A stretch of DNA of 64,000 nucleotides. It comes from Cycas panzhihuaensis. Taxonomy: Eukaryota; Cycadophyta. Within the stretch, counting starts at the first letter, position 1; the number at the start of each line of letters is the position of its first letter. The notes below the pieces were generated by a model. It saw only the letters and a program-made list of their open reading frames with translations, searched no databases and had not been told where the DNA came from. The DNA is taken from contig CM041465.1 in the NCBI GenBank assembly GCA_023213395.1, forward strand, positions 211,551,741 through 211,615,740, in the 5' to 3' direction. Made by a program: the position numbers and the translations under genes. Positions 1 to 12,083 of this stretch are shown here, one piece after another.

Positions 1-10
1 CATTTTAAAT

Positions 11-439
11 GAATTCAAGGACTATTGTAAGTACTATAGGATAAGGAAGTAACTCACTAATACTTACACTCCTCAATAAAATGGGGTAGAAGAAAGAAAA
101 AATAAGACTACTATTGAGATGAGAAGGAGCATGCTTAAGGATAAGCATATTAGCAATGAGTTTTAGGGAGAAGTTATTCATGTAATTATTTACTTATTAA
201 ACAAATACACAAAAAATATAGTAAGAAAGATCACACTTGAAGTGGCTTGGATATGTCAAAAGAAGGATGAAGTTAAGTGATAAAAGCACTAAATGCATAT
301 TTATAAGATATAGTAATACATCAAGATCCTTTGAATTATATGACCTTAAAGATAAAAAAATCATCATGAGCAGAGATATCATTTGTAATGAAGATGAATT
401 CTATCAAGAGGAAGTTAATGAAAAGATAAAGGCAAAATA
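11..439 (+). pseudogene. Element A integrase, C-terminal part of the core (broken)
   Basis: This remnant covers the second half of a copia integrase, the enzyme that inserts element cDNA. The first frame (11-260) reads EFKDYCKYYRIRK, then the NGVEERKNK motif, whose first E after V-E is the family's catalytic glutamate position, then MLKDKHISNEF, equivalent to the usual leader of the last core helix. Several stops interrupt it. After a frameshift near 240 a second frame (237-439) reads YVKRRMKLSDKSTKCIFI and SRDIICNEDEFYQ, the standard copia end of integrase (residues about 350-420 of the family). Part of the VFGC-type segment between the two frames is lost or shifted. Identification is strong; function is excluded. 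Confidence 0.9.
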
Positions 440-636
440 GTTGTAGTTGATATAGGACATAACTTAGATAGTATAAATATACATAATACAAGGAAGTAGG
501 TCCATTTACTTCAAATTAAAAGGTTATAAAATGGGTATAAAGGGGTCATACCCCTCAATATATTTTAGACATAAACTTTAAGAGAAGGATAACTAGATCT
601 TGAAGGGTAAATTCTGCATTAATAACTCAAGTTATG

Positions 637-922
637 GACTCAAATAAGCTTCAAATTTTTGAAGTGGCAAATTGTCAAGATTAATGGAAAGAAGCAATAA
701 AAGAGGAGTTTAGTGTCAGACTGAAGAATAATACATGGGAGTCAATTGATTTTCCACTAATAAAAAATGCCATTAGGACAAAATAGATCTATAAGACTAA
801 GCATAAGTCATATATTTTAATTAACAAGTACCAAGTATGGTTAGCTATGAAGGGATATGCTCAAGTTAAAGGCAGAGACTATAATGAAATATTTGCACTA
901 GTTATAAGGTTAGTAAAATACA
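637..922 (+). pseudogene. Element A reverse transcriptase, N-terminal fragment
   Basis: The frame shows the copia RT entry block: WKEAIKEEF, then NNTWE, a decayed form of the KTKHK element, and GYAQVKGRDYNEIFA, equivalent to the family's G-Q-x-x-G-x-D-Y-x-E-x-F-A-P signature. A TAG stands where a Trp or Gln codon is expected. Residues correspond to about the first 95 of the RT domain. The fragment ends at the target duplication 918-922, and the catalytic part of the same gene lies at 47512-48304. Between 440 and 636 the linker is recognisable only as low-conservation sequence with stops. Confidence 0.9.
918..922. other. Left target-site duplication of D (ATACA)
   Basis: Five bases directly outside the TG of the left D LTR. 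The right copy at 47512-47516 reads ATAGT, three of five identical. The register is supported independently: it is the only one that restores the element A reading frame (V-K-Y-T-K-L-I-M). Confidence 0.65.
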
Positions 923-3366
923 TGAGGCTAGAGGGGTAGATTACAAAGTCCTTACTAATGATAAAAAACCTAGGGTGTGGAGGCCAAATACATGGGAAAG
1001 TAAACTAACAACCCTAACTAGGATGTCTATGTGACTCTTGGGCATGAGTGTGAGGGAACACTATGCACTAAATAATGAAATGGAGGCTAAACTAGGGTAA
1101 AATTGAGGGTTCATGTATGAGGATAAACACATTATTTTGGTTTCGGGGGCCTATGGCAAGCTAGGGAGAAAGAAGCACATACATATATGCAACTATATGA
1201 CTTTTTATTTTTATAAAAAGCAATAAACAAACCCTAGCTAAGACATAATATTATCCCATATGTTTAAGAACTCACAACCATGCAATCCCTTCTCTCATTC
1301 AAACTTGTAACTAGATGACAAAACAAGGACTAATGCACCTAACATTTCATGAAAATACAATGCAAATGGGAATGCCGTTCACTTTTATTTTGGGTTTTTT
1401 TCTTATATTTGTCTTTTTTAGGGGATTTTTTCCTTTTCAATTAAAAGAGAGAAAAAAAATAAAAGGTCTATAAAAAAAGGTAAAACTAATTTCTTTTTCT
1501 TTCATTTTCTCATATACTTTCTTTTCTTTGAGTTTTTTTTCTTTTTAAAAAGGAAAGGGGAGGTGAAGGGGGTTTAGGGCAAAAAAATAATTCTTAGATT
1601 CTTTTTCCCTTACTTCTTAGATTAGTCCTAAAACTTCTTTGTCCTTTCCTTTCCTTTCCTTTTTTTTCTTTACTAAAAAGAAAGAAAGCTAAGATAAGTG
1701 GAAAAATAATGTACCTAATAGTAGTGGGATTTATTTATTAAGCAACATCTTTTCTTAACTCATAGTGAATAATGCTAAGAAGATGGTCTTAATGGGAAAT
1801 ACATTATAATATAAATCTAGAGAAAATTTGGCAACATTTCTACTTATTAGATATGCTTATGATATAGGAAAGAATGCAATAAAGACTCCAAAAAATTTAA
1901 AAATATGTACGAAAGCTCAACGAGCTAACATACCTTTTTTGAGGAGTTATTACTAAAGAAGAATTTTGGTAGAAGAACCCAATCTTTAGGCTAATTATAG
2001 AGAGAAGTCTTGACCCCCTTCCTTCTTATAATGGAGTTAGCATACCTATAAGATAATTGCTAACTAAGAATATAATAAAATATGCATAATACCTCTAGCA
2101 TATAATATGATCAAAGTTGAGCCAAAGTGATATCCAGGTTAACTAATAAGAAATGGGTGGGGAGGGCCTCATAATGGCCCAAGTGTCACCCTAATATAGT
2201 AAACTCCTTAAGTTATACTTGGGTGTTACCTTCCTTTACAACTTCCTCTTTTGGATCTATAGAAAAATAAGCACAAACTAGGCTAATAAGAAGAATATGA
2301 TGCAAGGGAATGATTAAGCAATGAATGACAAGTTAAATGAAGCAAAATGAAATGAAAATAAGAAACAAATCATATGGAATAATTACCATAAAGCAAAAGG
2401 AGGAGGAATACCTCTTCCTTGAATGATGGATATGGATAATAGTTGTTACACTCCCCTCTAAGACTCACTCTTGGTTCTAAAAGTATGTAGTCCCAAGGAT
2501 ATAGTCACAAAGAAGGTATGTAAATCAAGGTTGCCTAATTCTTATGAAATTTTGGTAGTATAATAGTGTGGTATATGACTCAACTTGATCTCACCCCTCT
2601 AATGAAAAAATTAGGGAGATTTATAAATGAGGCAAAGGTTGAGGGAAGTGGTTTTCATCCCACAATATGGGAGAAAGCCACGGGATAAATCCATGAGTCT
2701 TGCTCATGGATTTGGACCAAAATCACATAGAGAAGATTGAAATGAGATGTGATTTCCCCTCATGGGCCATCCAAATCTAATAAGCATTGGTCTAGGGCCA
2801 ACATGAGTCATCCAAAACTATCAAGGAAGCATTTATGAGTTAACTATTACTAATAAATCTAAATCTTGGTTGATGACAGTGATACCATGAAGATATTTGC
2901 GCTACTGCAAAATTATTCACAATACCATTATTGCATATAAAATAAATAATGGTATAGTAACAAATTTAATTTTCCAATGAAAAACCCATATAAATAAGTT
3001 AAAAACTTATGAATGTAGAGACCTAGATATAGACATAGTTGAAAAAAAGTAACAAACAATAAAAAATAAAAGAATTAATGAATTAAAATAAAGTAAAGAA
3101 GATGTTGCAAAGGAGATAAGCACATGTTCTCACTTGAGGAGATTGATGAGTGGACTAACAACCATGAATTGGAGTCGTACTTATCATTGGCTAAAAAATA
3201 CATGGGTTACTACATCTAATAATCAAGCAAATGAAAGCATACACCCATTATCTATAATCATGACATGTAAAATTAATAAAGTATAAAGAGTAATGGACCA
3301 TACCTTCACTTATAACTATTTACTATAGTGTCTATGCCATTCCAAGAAGTTAGGAAATATTACCCA
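923..3366 (-). repeat. 3' LTR of D (2444 bp)
   Basis: Aligns along its whole length with 45019-47511; about 13% divergence over the first 170 bases counted by eye. On the - strand it begins TGGGTAATATTTCC and ends GCCTCA, so it has the expected TG...CA ends. It includes long pyrimidine tracts on the + strand (about 1370-1670) and a cluster of short repeats of the type ACAGTA/TACGATA near 2880-2960. A weak purine-poor tract (ATTATTAAG on the - strand, 3367-3375) stands where the polypurine tract should be, so the priming tract is degraded. Confidence 0.9.
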
Positions 3367-4499
3367 CTTAATAATAAAGCTTCTTCAACTTGTAGCTAGA
3401 ATATGGTGAATGTTGCTAATACAAATGATGTGAGATGTAACAAACTAATATGTGTATGGAATAAGGGGCGAAGTCTGCCATTATTTTATCTTATTAATAG
3501 GTGATAAGAGGGTGTTACCCTTAGTTTAACCTTCTTAGAAAACTACTTAGTGGTGTATAAACTAGGAAGGATGATGGGTTAGTAATTGAATCAACCCAAG
3601 TGGGTCTATGGCTATAATGGACCTAGACATGTATAAGTAGAGGAGTCAAGTGGTTAAAACATTGCATCAACAATAAGACAAGATGTACAACATTGCCCAA
3701 AATGGGACTCTAAAGGCCTAGGCCCTTAAATACACGAAGTGGTGCTTCAAATGCCTAAGAGAGAGACTCAATGGTTGAGGTGGATCACTATAATTTAACA
3801 TCATTAGTGGTTATATTTCAGAGGAGGAGTTATTTGGGATCGTCTCAGAGTTATATTCTTTTTTTTTTGGGTTTTTTTTTTTTTTTTTTCCTTTTATATT
3901 TTTGGTGGATTTATATTATTTTTGAGTTTTCAATTATTTTATAATTTTTTTATTATGTTTTTGAGGTTTTTATATTTTTTTAGATTTTTGATGGTTTTAT
4001 GTTATTTCTTATGGTTTTACAAGTAGATTTTACATGGAAAAGAAATGGGAAAGTAAGAAAATAACAATGAAATAATAAGAAGGATAAGGTCATGGGTTTC
4101 AAGGAGTGATGCACCTTAGGGAGGTCATGACCTAGTTAATTACATGCATATATCTACAAATACACATGGTAGTTTACCCTCATTTCAAAGCATAGGTGGT
4201 GATTTAGGTTCTCGGTGGAGCATGAGGGAAGTTGGTAGCTTGGATAAGCTTCCAATGTGGGCTAAGAATGCCCAAGCTTATCACCGTAATTTAGCCTCTT
4301 CAACGAGTCCCGCTTAGAGGTTAGGCTAGGGGGGATTACTCCCTAAATATGTGTCTTAATAGGAGGCTTATTAGGCCAAAATGGGGTTGCCTATTAATGG
4401 ATAATAATCCTTGAGGATGAATGTCATTAACCTATCGATCTTTTATTAAGTTTTCATGGGATATAATAAATAAATATACAAGAGAATTAAGCCAAAAGG
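3367..4499 (-). other. D 3' untranslated region, no gene seen
   Basis: The stretch between the archaeal RNase H remnant and the 3' LTR. It holds T-rich low-complexity DNA at 3857-4010 and no frame I recognise on either strand. Its position and lack of conservation fit the hypervariable 3' region known in Tat elements. Confidence 0.6.
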
Positions 4500-4800
4500 G
4501 ACTTAGCATGGTTAGTAAGAGATCTTAATTATGGGTAATAGACTTGGTAGACTTGGGTGAGTTAGGACACTATGAGCTGGGAGTCATAATAAATACAACA
4601 CAATAGAGCCACAATAGATATATAAGGCATTAGTCAAGGCCCCTATAATAATGGTGTACTTAGCTATGTTATTAGTAGAAATGAGTAGGTAGACTCTAGA
4701 ATAGATAAAAATGTACCCCAAGTGATCATGAATGGTCCATACTATAACAAAAGGCCTAGGATTCCTACTGTTATCCCTATCGGTATGAATGATCAAAGCG
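4500..4800 (-). pseudogene. D archaeal-type RNase H (aRH), broken
   Basis: The - strand frame starts IALIIHTDRDNSRNPRP, matching the aRH opening of the form D-G-[GA]-S-R-G-N-P-G-P; the second acidic position survives but both glycines are changed. It continues ISTNNIAKYTIIIGALTNAL, equivalent to the T-N-N-x-A-E-Y-x-A-x-I-x-x-L helix with the catalytic E replaced by K. A frameshift follows near 4570, then SQLI-type residues. The family's job is to remove RNA from RNA:DNA hybrids during reverse transcription. A second RNase H of this archaeal type is diagnostic of Tat-lineage gypsy elements. Here it lies downstream of integrase and of the antisense frame, close to the 3' LTR. Confidence 0.8.
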
Positions 4801-6899
4801 ATGGGGATAGATGCAAGGGTAAGTCAAGGTGGACTCAGTGAATAAAGGGAAGTGGTAGGAATTAACGAATCATCACAAGGACTTAGGTAGGTATGCATAA
4901 TTTGACTAAGATAATGAGCAATGTTTGGTCCTTAGGAATGACTATATTCTAGTGTCACGACCTCTTCTAATGCTTGTCATAGGTTATATCCATGTTGGAG
5001 AGGTTTTAGTCATGATTAAAACCATATTTAGTCTATGTAACTAGATTTAAAGGTCCTAAATTACCCATTGAATTAGATTCAACCTATAAATCGTAGGTGG
5101 GGATGAGGTTGTCATGCAACCTATCCCATATGCCAAGGAGATGGTGGTAGATATGCTCCCTTAATCAAAACACACACACATATATTTTTCATATATATTT
5201 TTTAAAATTTTCCTTTTTCTTTTCCTTTGCTTCTTTTCTTCTTTTGCCTTAGAGGAGCATATGTGTATATTGCTAAGAAAGTATGCAATAGGTGTGGTGG
5301 CAAGTTAAACCATGGGGAAGCCAAGAATGTGCACCATATCAATTATGATTTAATAGAAGACACAATTAAACCATGAGAAACATGTGAGGAGGGTCAAACT
5401 ATGGGGTGTGAAGGGAAAGTCATATGAGTACTCTGACTGCCCATCATAGTGCATGCACTGAATATGGTCCATAGGTTGGTGAGAACAAAGAACCAAGACT
5501 TCCTATTATAATGGAGACTAAATGAAAGATACTAAAAGCTGACATCTAAGTTATAAGTTAGCTAGGATGACATATAGGTAATAATGAGGTCGTGAAGTGG
5601 AGCCACAAGCTAAGAAGGTAGGAAATCTAAGAGCAAGTTGATGTACAAATAACATTGATATGGGGGAGTTAAAGGCACTTAGAGCTTAGTTAATAGGCAT
5701 GTTGAAAGTAAGGGAGGACCTATGGGCTGACGACATGGCTAGAAGATGGTGTGGTACAGGAGGACTAAGCTAAAGGTGTGGTTGTGTGAATAAAAGACAA
5801 TCTCAAAGAGTAAAGAAGAGCATAGAATATGATGAGAGATTAGGGATCAATTAGTACTTAACATATAAGGGGGTAACATGGGTATAAAATATGAGATCAG
5901 ATTTATAAGACAATCCTATGGATTATAAACACTGATATGCATAAATGTAAGTTGCTTAAAGTGAAAAAGGGTCTTAATTTAAAGTGAATGAAGTCATTAA
6001 TAACATGCATTAATGATAATGAGGGTCAAATCTTGGGCCACAAAAATGAAAGCTAAGAAATAGAGAAAGCTATGGCAAGGATGTATGAATGAAGTCAGTA
6101 AGATCAAGGTCTTAGCAAACCAAATGAGAGACAAAATAGGCTCTGAGCAATCATGCTATGGTGACTTATATATTCTTGGTATTCTTTCTCGATTTTCATT
6201 TTCATTTTCATGATTTTGAGTTAGGAATTTGTTAAGAAATCTTAGTTCCTTTTATCCCAAATCTTTTGGAGATCACCATAAGCAAATTGTCCATCAAAAT
6301 CATAAGCAGGTGGAGCCATTGGATCTAGAACTCAATGATGGCCATTTTCCAACTTGACCTAGTAAGTAGATTATTCTATTTTTTTTTTTTTTTTATGTTT
6401 TAAATTTTGGTTGGGGTCATACCCTAGCTATTTTAAATTTATTAAAATGGAGGCTAAATTGTGCCCTATTTGTGACCAACCCAAGGAAATTTGAGGCCCT
6501 AGTCTTATTAGATAGATTGTTTTTGTCCAAAACTGTTTAGTTTTTCTATTTTGGTTCATTTTTTTTGAATTTTTTATATGCCATAATATTTCACTGTACT
6601 GCACCTAATAAGTTGGTATTGTGAATATATTTGTAGTATTGAAAAAATATTTATGGTACATAATATAAATGATAAAATTGATAAATATCTTTACAAATGC
6701 CTCCTAAATCAACTTGTTTAGGTCATTTTGGGTATGTGATTGGCCTAGACATGTTGTAAGTTGTTATACCTACAATTTATATTATTTTATAAGTCATTTT
6801 CATGATTGATAATCACAAAAACTTTAGTTCACCTATGTTGGGTATTGCTTGATTGATGACAGATCAAGATCATGAGATTATGAGGTGATGTGGACTATT
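4801..6899. other. D internal spacer without a recognised gene
   Basis: No frame of either strand reads as a known domain over these 2.1 kb. The part at 4900-5260 resembles 32000-32240 of E, with a shared block near 5086-5120 followed by a pyrimidine tract on the + strand, so it belongs to the Tat-like internal region. T-rich runs lie at 6378-6394 and 6550-6575. A short - strand stretch near 6290-6335 opens with MAPPAYDFDGQFAYGDL, but nothing extends it. Confidence 0.5.
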
Positions 6900-8110
6900 A
6901 TAGGTGATCACAATATGATAATATGCACCTAATCAGGGGATACTAGTGGACATTATATCCCACTAGGATAGATGGTAGCATGTTTTCCATTTGCCATGTG
7001 TAGGGATGTGACCATCATGGCCATGGATGTGACAAGGTTCTTAGGGTTGCTGGTGAGGGGGGACCACAGGGTGGTGACAACTACTTCTATGAAAGAGCAT
7101 AATGGAACCAAAGGGGTGGTAATGTTAGGAAGATTATGGGTTCTAGTATTCCTTACTCGAGGAAATTGTCATATTTACCATTCTATTCTAAATATCTTAG
7201 TGGAAGAACTACATAGAGGTTCCAAGAGGATGGATAGACATGGTGCAATGATACAAATGTGGTGAGAGGCTAGATAGGGCATCCCTCATAGTGGTCAATA
7301 TTAGAGCACAATTGGATTAGATCTGGGTAGCTGACCATGGAGGATTCTCATATTACACATTGCTACAGTATTGGTTCTTTGATTATTTCCATAGAGTAGG
7401 GCCTATGATTAGGCCACAACTAGTGGCAGATGGAGATCCCCTTATACATAGTTGATCTACATGCTTTATAAGCCCAGGCACCATGGAGCAATTACCTCAT
7501 CTAATACATGTTACATCCTTAGACTTGTTGACATTGGATGTCTATGTGAGACATCCATATAGGAGTGCCCACTAGGATAGTGATGAGGAGGGAGGTGGTG
7601 ATATAGCAGAGCAAGCAATAATCATTGGAGAGGCTATTAGTGAGGGTAAGGAGGTAGTCAAAGCTGAGGAGGAAGAGGAGGCTATAGAGGGAGGGAAGGC
7701 ATATGGTACTAGTTCAATGGAAGAGGGTGCCAACAACTCATCCATAGGAGCATAAGGAGAGGTTCCTCAAGGAGGTATTACTCCTATCACTTACTTGTTA
7801 GTCCATTCTTTAAGTATACAATGGTATTTGCCCCTTTGATGAGGGCTATAGAGATGTAGGTAGCCAAGTGACATAACCTCCAGGGGAGGATCTAAGAGCT
7901 GGAGGGTCGAGGAGAGTGAGTGGTGCCTCTAGTTATAATAGATCCACCCAAGGGGGTCCCTGAAGTGGAGGCATAGATTATAGAGTTACATGAGAGGATG
8001 GAGAGGTCTGTGGCCAATTATAGAAGGCTTGGGATGTGAGTGATCTACCAAGAGAAGGAGAAGATTTGATAGTACTCAAAGAGGACTATGAGGTGATCAT
8101 ACATAGACTA
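6900..8110 (+). pseudogene. Antisense frame in D with plant-mobile-domain-like motif
   Basis: This decayed coding stretch is on the + strand, opposite to D's gag-pol. A clean 97-codon frame (6972-7265) includes DVTIMAMDVTRFLGLLVRGD, which fits the plant mobile domain (PMD) core of the form E-x-T-[IV]-T-x-x-D-V-x-x-[LF]-L-G-L-P-[IV]-x-G-[DE]. ELHRGSKRMDRHGAMIQMW follows, similar to the family's L-x-R-x-x-x-x-W-A-W segment. After a shift the frame 7374-7740 reads LQYWFFDYF and later an acidic tail (SDEEGGG, KAEEEEEAIEGG). A stop-broken segment near 7965-8090 reads like a coiled coil (VANYRR). About 380 codons in total, ending where the opposing integrase ends. PMD proteins occur as host genes and in retroelements. 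The homology is my reading of motifs only. Confidence 0.5.
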
Positions 8111-8159
8111 AAGGTGCTCTTTATCTCATCAAATCTCCCCCTTCTCAGTGGACTGCTTA

Positions 8160-8732
8160 TATTCATAGCCCCTAAGAGAGGATTGAGGAATTGCTTGTTG
8201 ATGGCCTTTTCAAACTTGAGGCCCTCTAATACAACAACTCAATATACCCCATTATTTAGGCTTTATAAGATAATGAATGGTCCCATCCATTTAGGGCCAA
8301 ATTTTGATAATCAATCATGCAAATATTTGAGTTTCAGGACTCTATCCCTAAGGGTTAAGGGTTGTGGTTATACGTGCTTATCATGCGTCTTTTGTGCCTT
8401 GCCCTTTGATGCTAGGTTTGCTTGATAGGTGATAAGCATCTTTCATCAAGTGATTCTAGGTTTAGTAAATAGGCTTGATGTCATCATTCTTTATCTATGA
8501 ACTCTTTAAGTGATGCCTATAAGGATGGGATCTCTACTTTAAGGGGCAAGATGACTTCCGATTTGTAGACTAAGGAGAAAGATGTCATACTCGTGGTTGT
8601 CCTAATGGATGTTCAATAGGACCATAAAATTAGATAAAGTTGCAAGTGTCAATCCCTTTGGGATTAGGCTATCATTTTCTTCAAAATGTTGACCAAGGTC
8701 TTATTAAATGGCTCAATTTAGCCATTGGCATG
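8160..8732 (-). pseudogene. D integrase, C-terminal part (right of B insertion removed)
   Basis: Continues the integrase frame from 15026 after element B. On the - strand it begins ANG, then a stop in place of Gln, then IEPFNKTLVNILKKM, the end of the gypsy catalytic core. Further on are AYQANLASKGKAQ-like and LRDRVLKLKYL segments and KFGPKWMGPFII, the GPF-type C-terminal module that contacts DNA. The stops TAA and TAG for Gln are typical of C-to-T decay. A 129-codon + strand frame overlapping here (8036-8425) is only its shadow. The domain is intact in order but non-functional. Confidence 0.85.
8728..8732. other. Left target-site duplication of B (GCATG)
   Basis: Adjacent to the TG of the left B LTR; the right copy is GCCTA at 15026-15030. 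Three of five bases agree. The D integrase codons on both sides join in frame as Y-Y-P-x-A-N-G once one copy is removed. Confidence 0.6.
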
Positions 8733-9044
8733 TGAAAGAGATTAATGTATCAAGGTCATTTGTGTAGATTAACTATATGACTTTATGATATATTGATTAA
8801 CATTAGTCTCTTAATGAAATGCACTTTATGTGCATTTAGATGTAATTTCAGGTTCATGTCATTAGGTAGGAAAATCCTAACCTTAATGCTCACCCTCAAT
8901 AATAAAATCTGAAATCTCAAGGAGGGAGTTATTATTCATTCTCACCTCCAAGCTTACTCTCATATCTTATTTCATATCTTTTTCATTCTCCATTGCCATT
9001 GTGTGTATGTAAGTGATTTATTCCCTAGATCCATTCTTCCTTCA
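8733..9044 (+). repeat. 5' LTR of B (312 bp)
   Basis: Starts TGAAAGAGATTAATG and ends CTTCCTTCA; it pairs with 14714-15025. The AATAAAAT at 8901-8908 could serve as a polyadenylation signal. The first 30 bases resemble the LTR of element C, showing related families. Confidence 0.92.
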
Positions 9045-9046
9045 TG

Positions 9047-9058
9047 TGGTATCATAGC
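9047..9058 (+). other. Primer binding site of B (initiator tRNA-Met type)
   Basis: TGGTATCATAGC two bases after the 5' LTR, one mismatch from the classic copia site TGGTATCAGAGC complementary to the 3' end of initiator tRNA-Met. It fixes the LTR boundary and the orientation. Confidence 0.92.
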
Positions 9059-10979
9059 TAGAAGGGGATCTATTCACTCCATTCCACATGCATGGAGTCA
9101 TTTTGCCTCTCCTTGACCTTTAATGTGAATTTTTGAGAGTGCATTTATCATTTTTAACATTTTGAGAGCTTAAAATTATAGTAATTTATACGTTGATACT
9201 TTCTATATGTGTTCAGAAATTTAGAGGTGAAGAATACAGGTTTTTAAAGCCATTCAGCTGCTGGAACAATTCCAAAAACATTAAAGACCTAAATTTTTAT
9301 AAAAAAATTTGACCATCTCATATTTTGATGAAATTTAGCATGCAAGGTCACCTTGACTAGAGGATCATTTTTGTCTTCTAGAGAAACTTCAGATTCAACC
9401 TACAACAATAAGTTTTAGCTGTGATAAAAGGGTAAAATTTATAGATAAGTGATTTAAGGCACTTTTCCCAATGAAATCCTTTAATTATTAGCTAAAAGTT
9501 TAAAAGTTTCATTAAGGGATCTGGTATATTTATGTCTTAGGATCAATTTAAGATAAATCTCATCAAATTTCATCTACTAGTTAGTGAGATCTATGTAGTT
9601 TTCTCACGGTTGTTGATTTTGCCTACACAATCCCACAAAGGACATTACAAGGGTATTTCAAGCCACTTTTTAGAAGATTGTAGAGATGGTGAAGAAGGTA
9701 AAGTTAATGTATGTGTCAAAATGTAACTTTTGACATATTGAAGTTCAGATTCTGAGACAATGGATCTGGCAGGATTTTGCTTTTGTGCTTTTTTGTGTAG
9801 AACATTTTTTGTGTTTTTTTAGAAATTTGACTTTATAACTCTATCAGAAATAATATTATGAACACTTTTTCCTTTTTTCATAAATTTAAATTTCATCATT
9901 TAGGCCTTCATATTTGTAATTTTTAAAAATTATGCCCATTTATCATTATTTATAAATTTTGTGAAAAAATTACAAAATAGGGAAAAATAACATGCATATA
10001 GATTTAGAAAAATTAGCATTTTAGCAGCAAGTCGATCTACTTTTTAGCCCATTATGGATTTTGTATAAAAACTTCTAAAAACATATTTGGAAACATTATA
10101 CTAAAGCAAGGGAAACCTTAGATTAGAAGCAACATCTGGTTCCTGTGCTAAATCTAGCATGTTTTTCTATTTACATACATAGCATAAAGCATCACATAAA
10201 GTAATAACAACAACAAAGCAAGCATGAAAAGTAAGCAAACATATTTGGCAACTTTCTATTTCAGTTTTTAGTTATATAGAAACATCTTATACTATTCCTA
10301 AAAGGAATCTCATCTGTACAATCTATACCACCAGTTCTTGACTTGTGCGCACACTTGCCTTGGTTGAAATAGACCCCAGGTTGGCCGAAGTTCAGGCCCT
10401 AAGGGAGGTGTGAATTTTATATTAGGTTTGGTCTTAACCGGACTAGTGGTGGAGGGACAGGTTAGCCATACCTACAGCCTCTAATCAGGGATAATCCTAA
10501 TAACCACCTGGGAAAACTGAAAACCTTAATGCAAGATTAAAATTAACATAGTCCAATATCTGTCATAGCTGTGGGATACACAATACTATTTGACTCTTCA
10601 GAGGAGGTATATAATTTGTCATTGATGAACTATGTGAGGATTGGGAGTACCTGGGCTCTACTGTGACTTGGATATCATCACCAAGCACAGGTACGGGTAT
10701 CGCGGGTGAAGGCCTTAATTATATACTAGAAGCCTTAGGCATCAAAACCTCATCTACATATGGACATAAGTGAGAGGTTAGTGGCATGGCACATCACCAC
10801 TCTTTGCCAGCTCTACATTAGGCCTCATTCTTGTATCATTACTTATACTCATTTTTCATAGTTGTTGAAAATACTTAATCATTGCTTACTTCTCATCATA
10901 GCATTTATTTCTACATCCCTATTGCACCAGGTGTATTAGCCACACATGTCAGTGGCATATGCTTTTATCATCTCTTCTA
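9059..10979 (+). other. B leader (5' untranslated region)
   Basis: About 1.9 kb without a recognised frame. The block 10090-10800 is repeated in inverted orientation at about 40350-41080, which is the leader of element C; both contain a conserved segment near 10435-10500 and 40660-40740. This shows the long leader is a family trait, not a later insertion. Confidence 0.75.
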
Positions 10980-12083
10980 CTTCTTTATTATCACCTTATC
11001 ATCTCAATTTAAGCAGAATATTAACTGCATATTGAAAGGCAAAGAAAATTGGGATCTATGGTATACTGGAGTTAAAAATGCTGCAAAGTATGAAGGCCTT
11101 TGGAGAGCCCATTTGTAGCCTACACCCAACATACCAACAACAGTTACAACATCCATTTCTGGTGGATCTGCCTCAACGACTCTTACAGGTGTTGCAGTTA
11201 ATTACAATGGGAGATAGATCATGAAAAGATTCATTCAGGAATTCTATTGGTCATTGATCACTCCTTGTACAACTTAATTAAAGAGCAACATGATACAACT
11301 TGGAAGGTTCTTGAAGTTTTCAAGAAGAACTTTGATACCAAATCAGATTTAGAATTTGTTCATCTTATTCTGAAAATGAACAAATTAAAAATGCAGAAGG
11401 GATGAGCTCATGAGACAATAAATCTCCTTCGACTAATCAAATAGGCAATTGATAAAGATTTTAAGACCTAATGTATCACTTGGACATTCTTGATCCAGTT
11501 ATGTTTATATGTTAATGATTATAAAAACTTGCTTGGAAGTCTTTAATCTAGTGGAATATTGAAGACACTCAACTTTGAAGCACTTGTTGGTAAGTTTATA
11601 GAATTTGATAAGACCTTTGATATGAACTTTGTAACGTCTGACTCTCTTCCAGATGCAGACTTTAGGATAGAAGAAGAAGTCTTCTACATAATAAATCAAG
11701 GTCCTTCTCATGCTAGAGGAAATAACTGAGCAAGAGGAAGAGGAAGAAACATGGGAAATTGTCCATAAGGTCAACCAAACCCTCAGTCACAACCTCGACA
11801 GTTTCAAGGGCAAGGGCTACCTCAACAAAGAGAAAGATAGTTAGGCCAAACCAGTACCTCTTTAGGGACTGGTAATCAAACTATTATGTATGATCAGTGT
11901 AATCGTAAAGGACACTTAGCAAAAGATTATAGAACCGCCACTTATAAGTTGACTAAGTTCCAACCAAAACATGGAGCTCACAATGTTGAAGAAACATGTG
12001 AAGAATCCTTTAATGGTACAAGTTTTATACAAGCACATGTTCAAAGAATTGAGGGATCTTCAGTATCAAATGCCATTAACTAA
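10980..12083 (+). pseudogene. B gag with zinc knuckle (broken)
   Basis: Structural capsid/nucleocapsid polyprotein of a copia element. The N-terminal frame reads KENWDLWYTGVKNAAKYEGL (11041-11100), the copia gag entry with the paired W residues. A region with several stops (11215-11700) still shows DKDFK- and EEFN-like pieces parallel to C. A low-complexity acidic segment follows near 11715-11760. The nucleocapsid zinc knuckle at 11886-11935 reads CNRKGHLAKDY, so the first Cys pair is altered (D-Q-C) and the last Cys is Tyr: only part of the C-C-H-C set remains. The frame runs on to 12083. Too many stops for a working product. Confidence 0.85.

Larger units (their letters stand above)
1..922 (+). 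mobile_element. Element A, left part: Ty1/copia retrotransposon, host of the nested stack
   Basis: This is the interior of a Ty1/copia element read on the + strand; its 5' LTR, gag, protease and integrase start lie left of the window. The part seen runs from the catalytic half of integrase through the integrase-RT linker into the N-terminus of reverse transcriptase. The RT frame stops at 922, where the 3' LTR of element D begins, and resumes in the same frame at 47517 once the five-base target duplication is discounted. The join gives the expected copia order of a VIRLVKY-type stretch followed by KLIM. That in-frame continuity across 46.6 kb is the main proof that everything from 923 to 47511 is inserted DNA. 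Several stops and at least one frameshift show the element is dead. Confidence 0.9.

Noticed and set aside
8036-8425. 129-codon open frame on the + strand
   Set aside because: The opposite strand encodes the GPF-type end of D integrase over the same bases; the frame beyond the antisense PMD-like part is a shadow.
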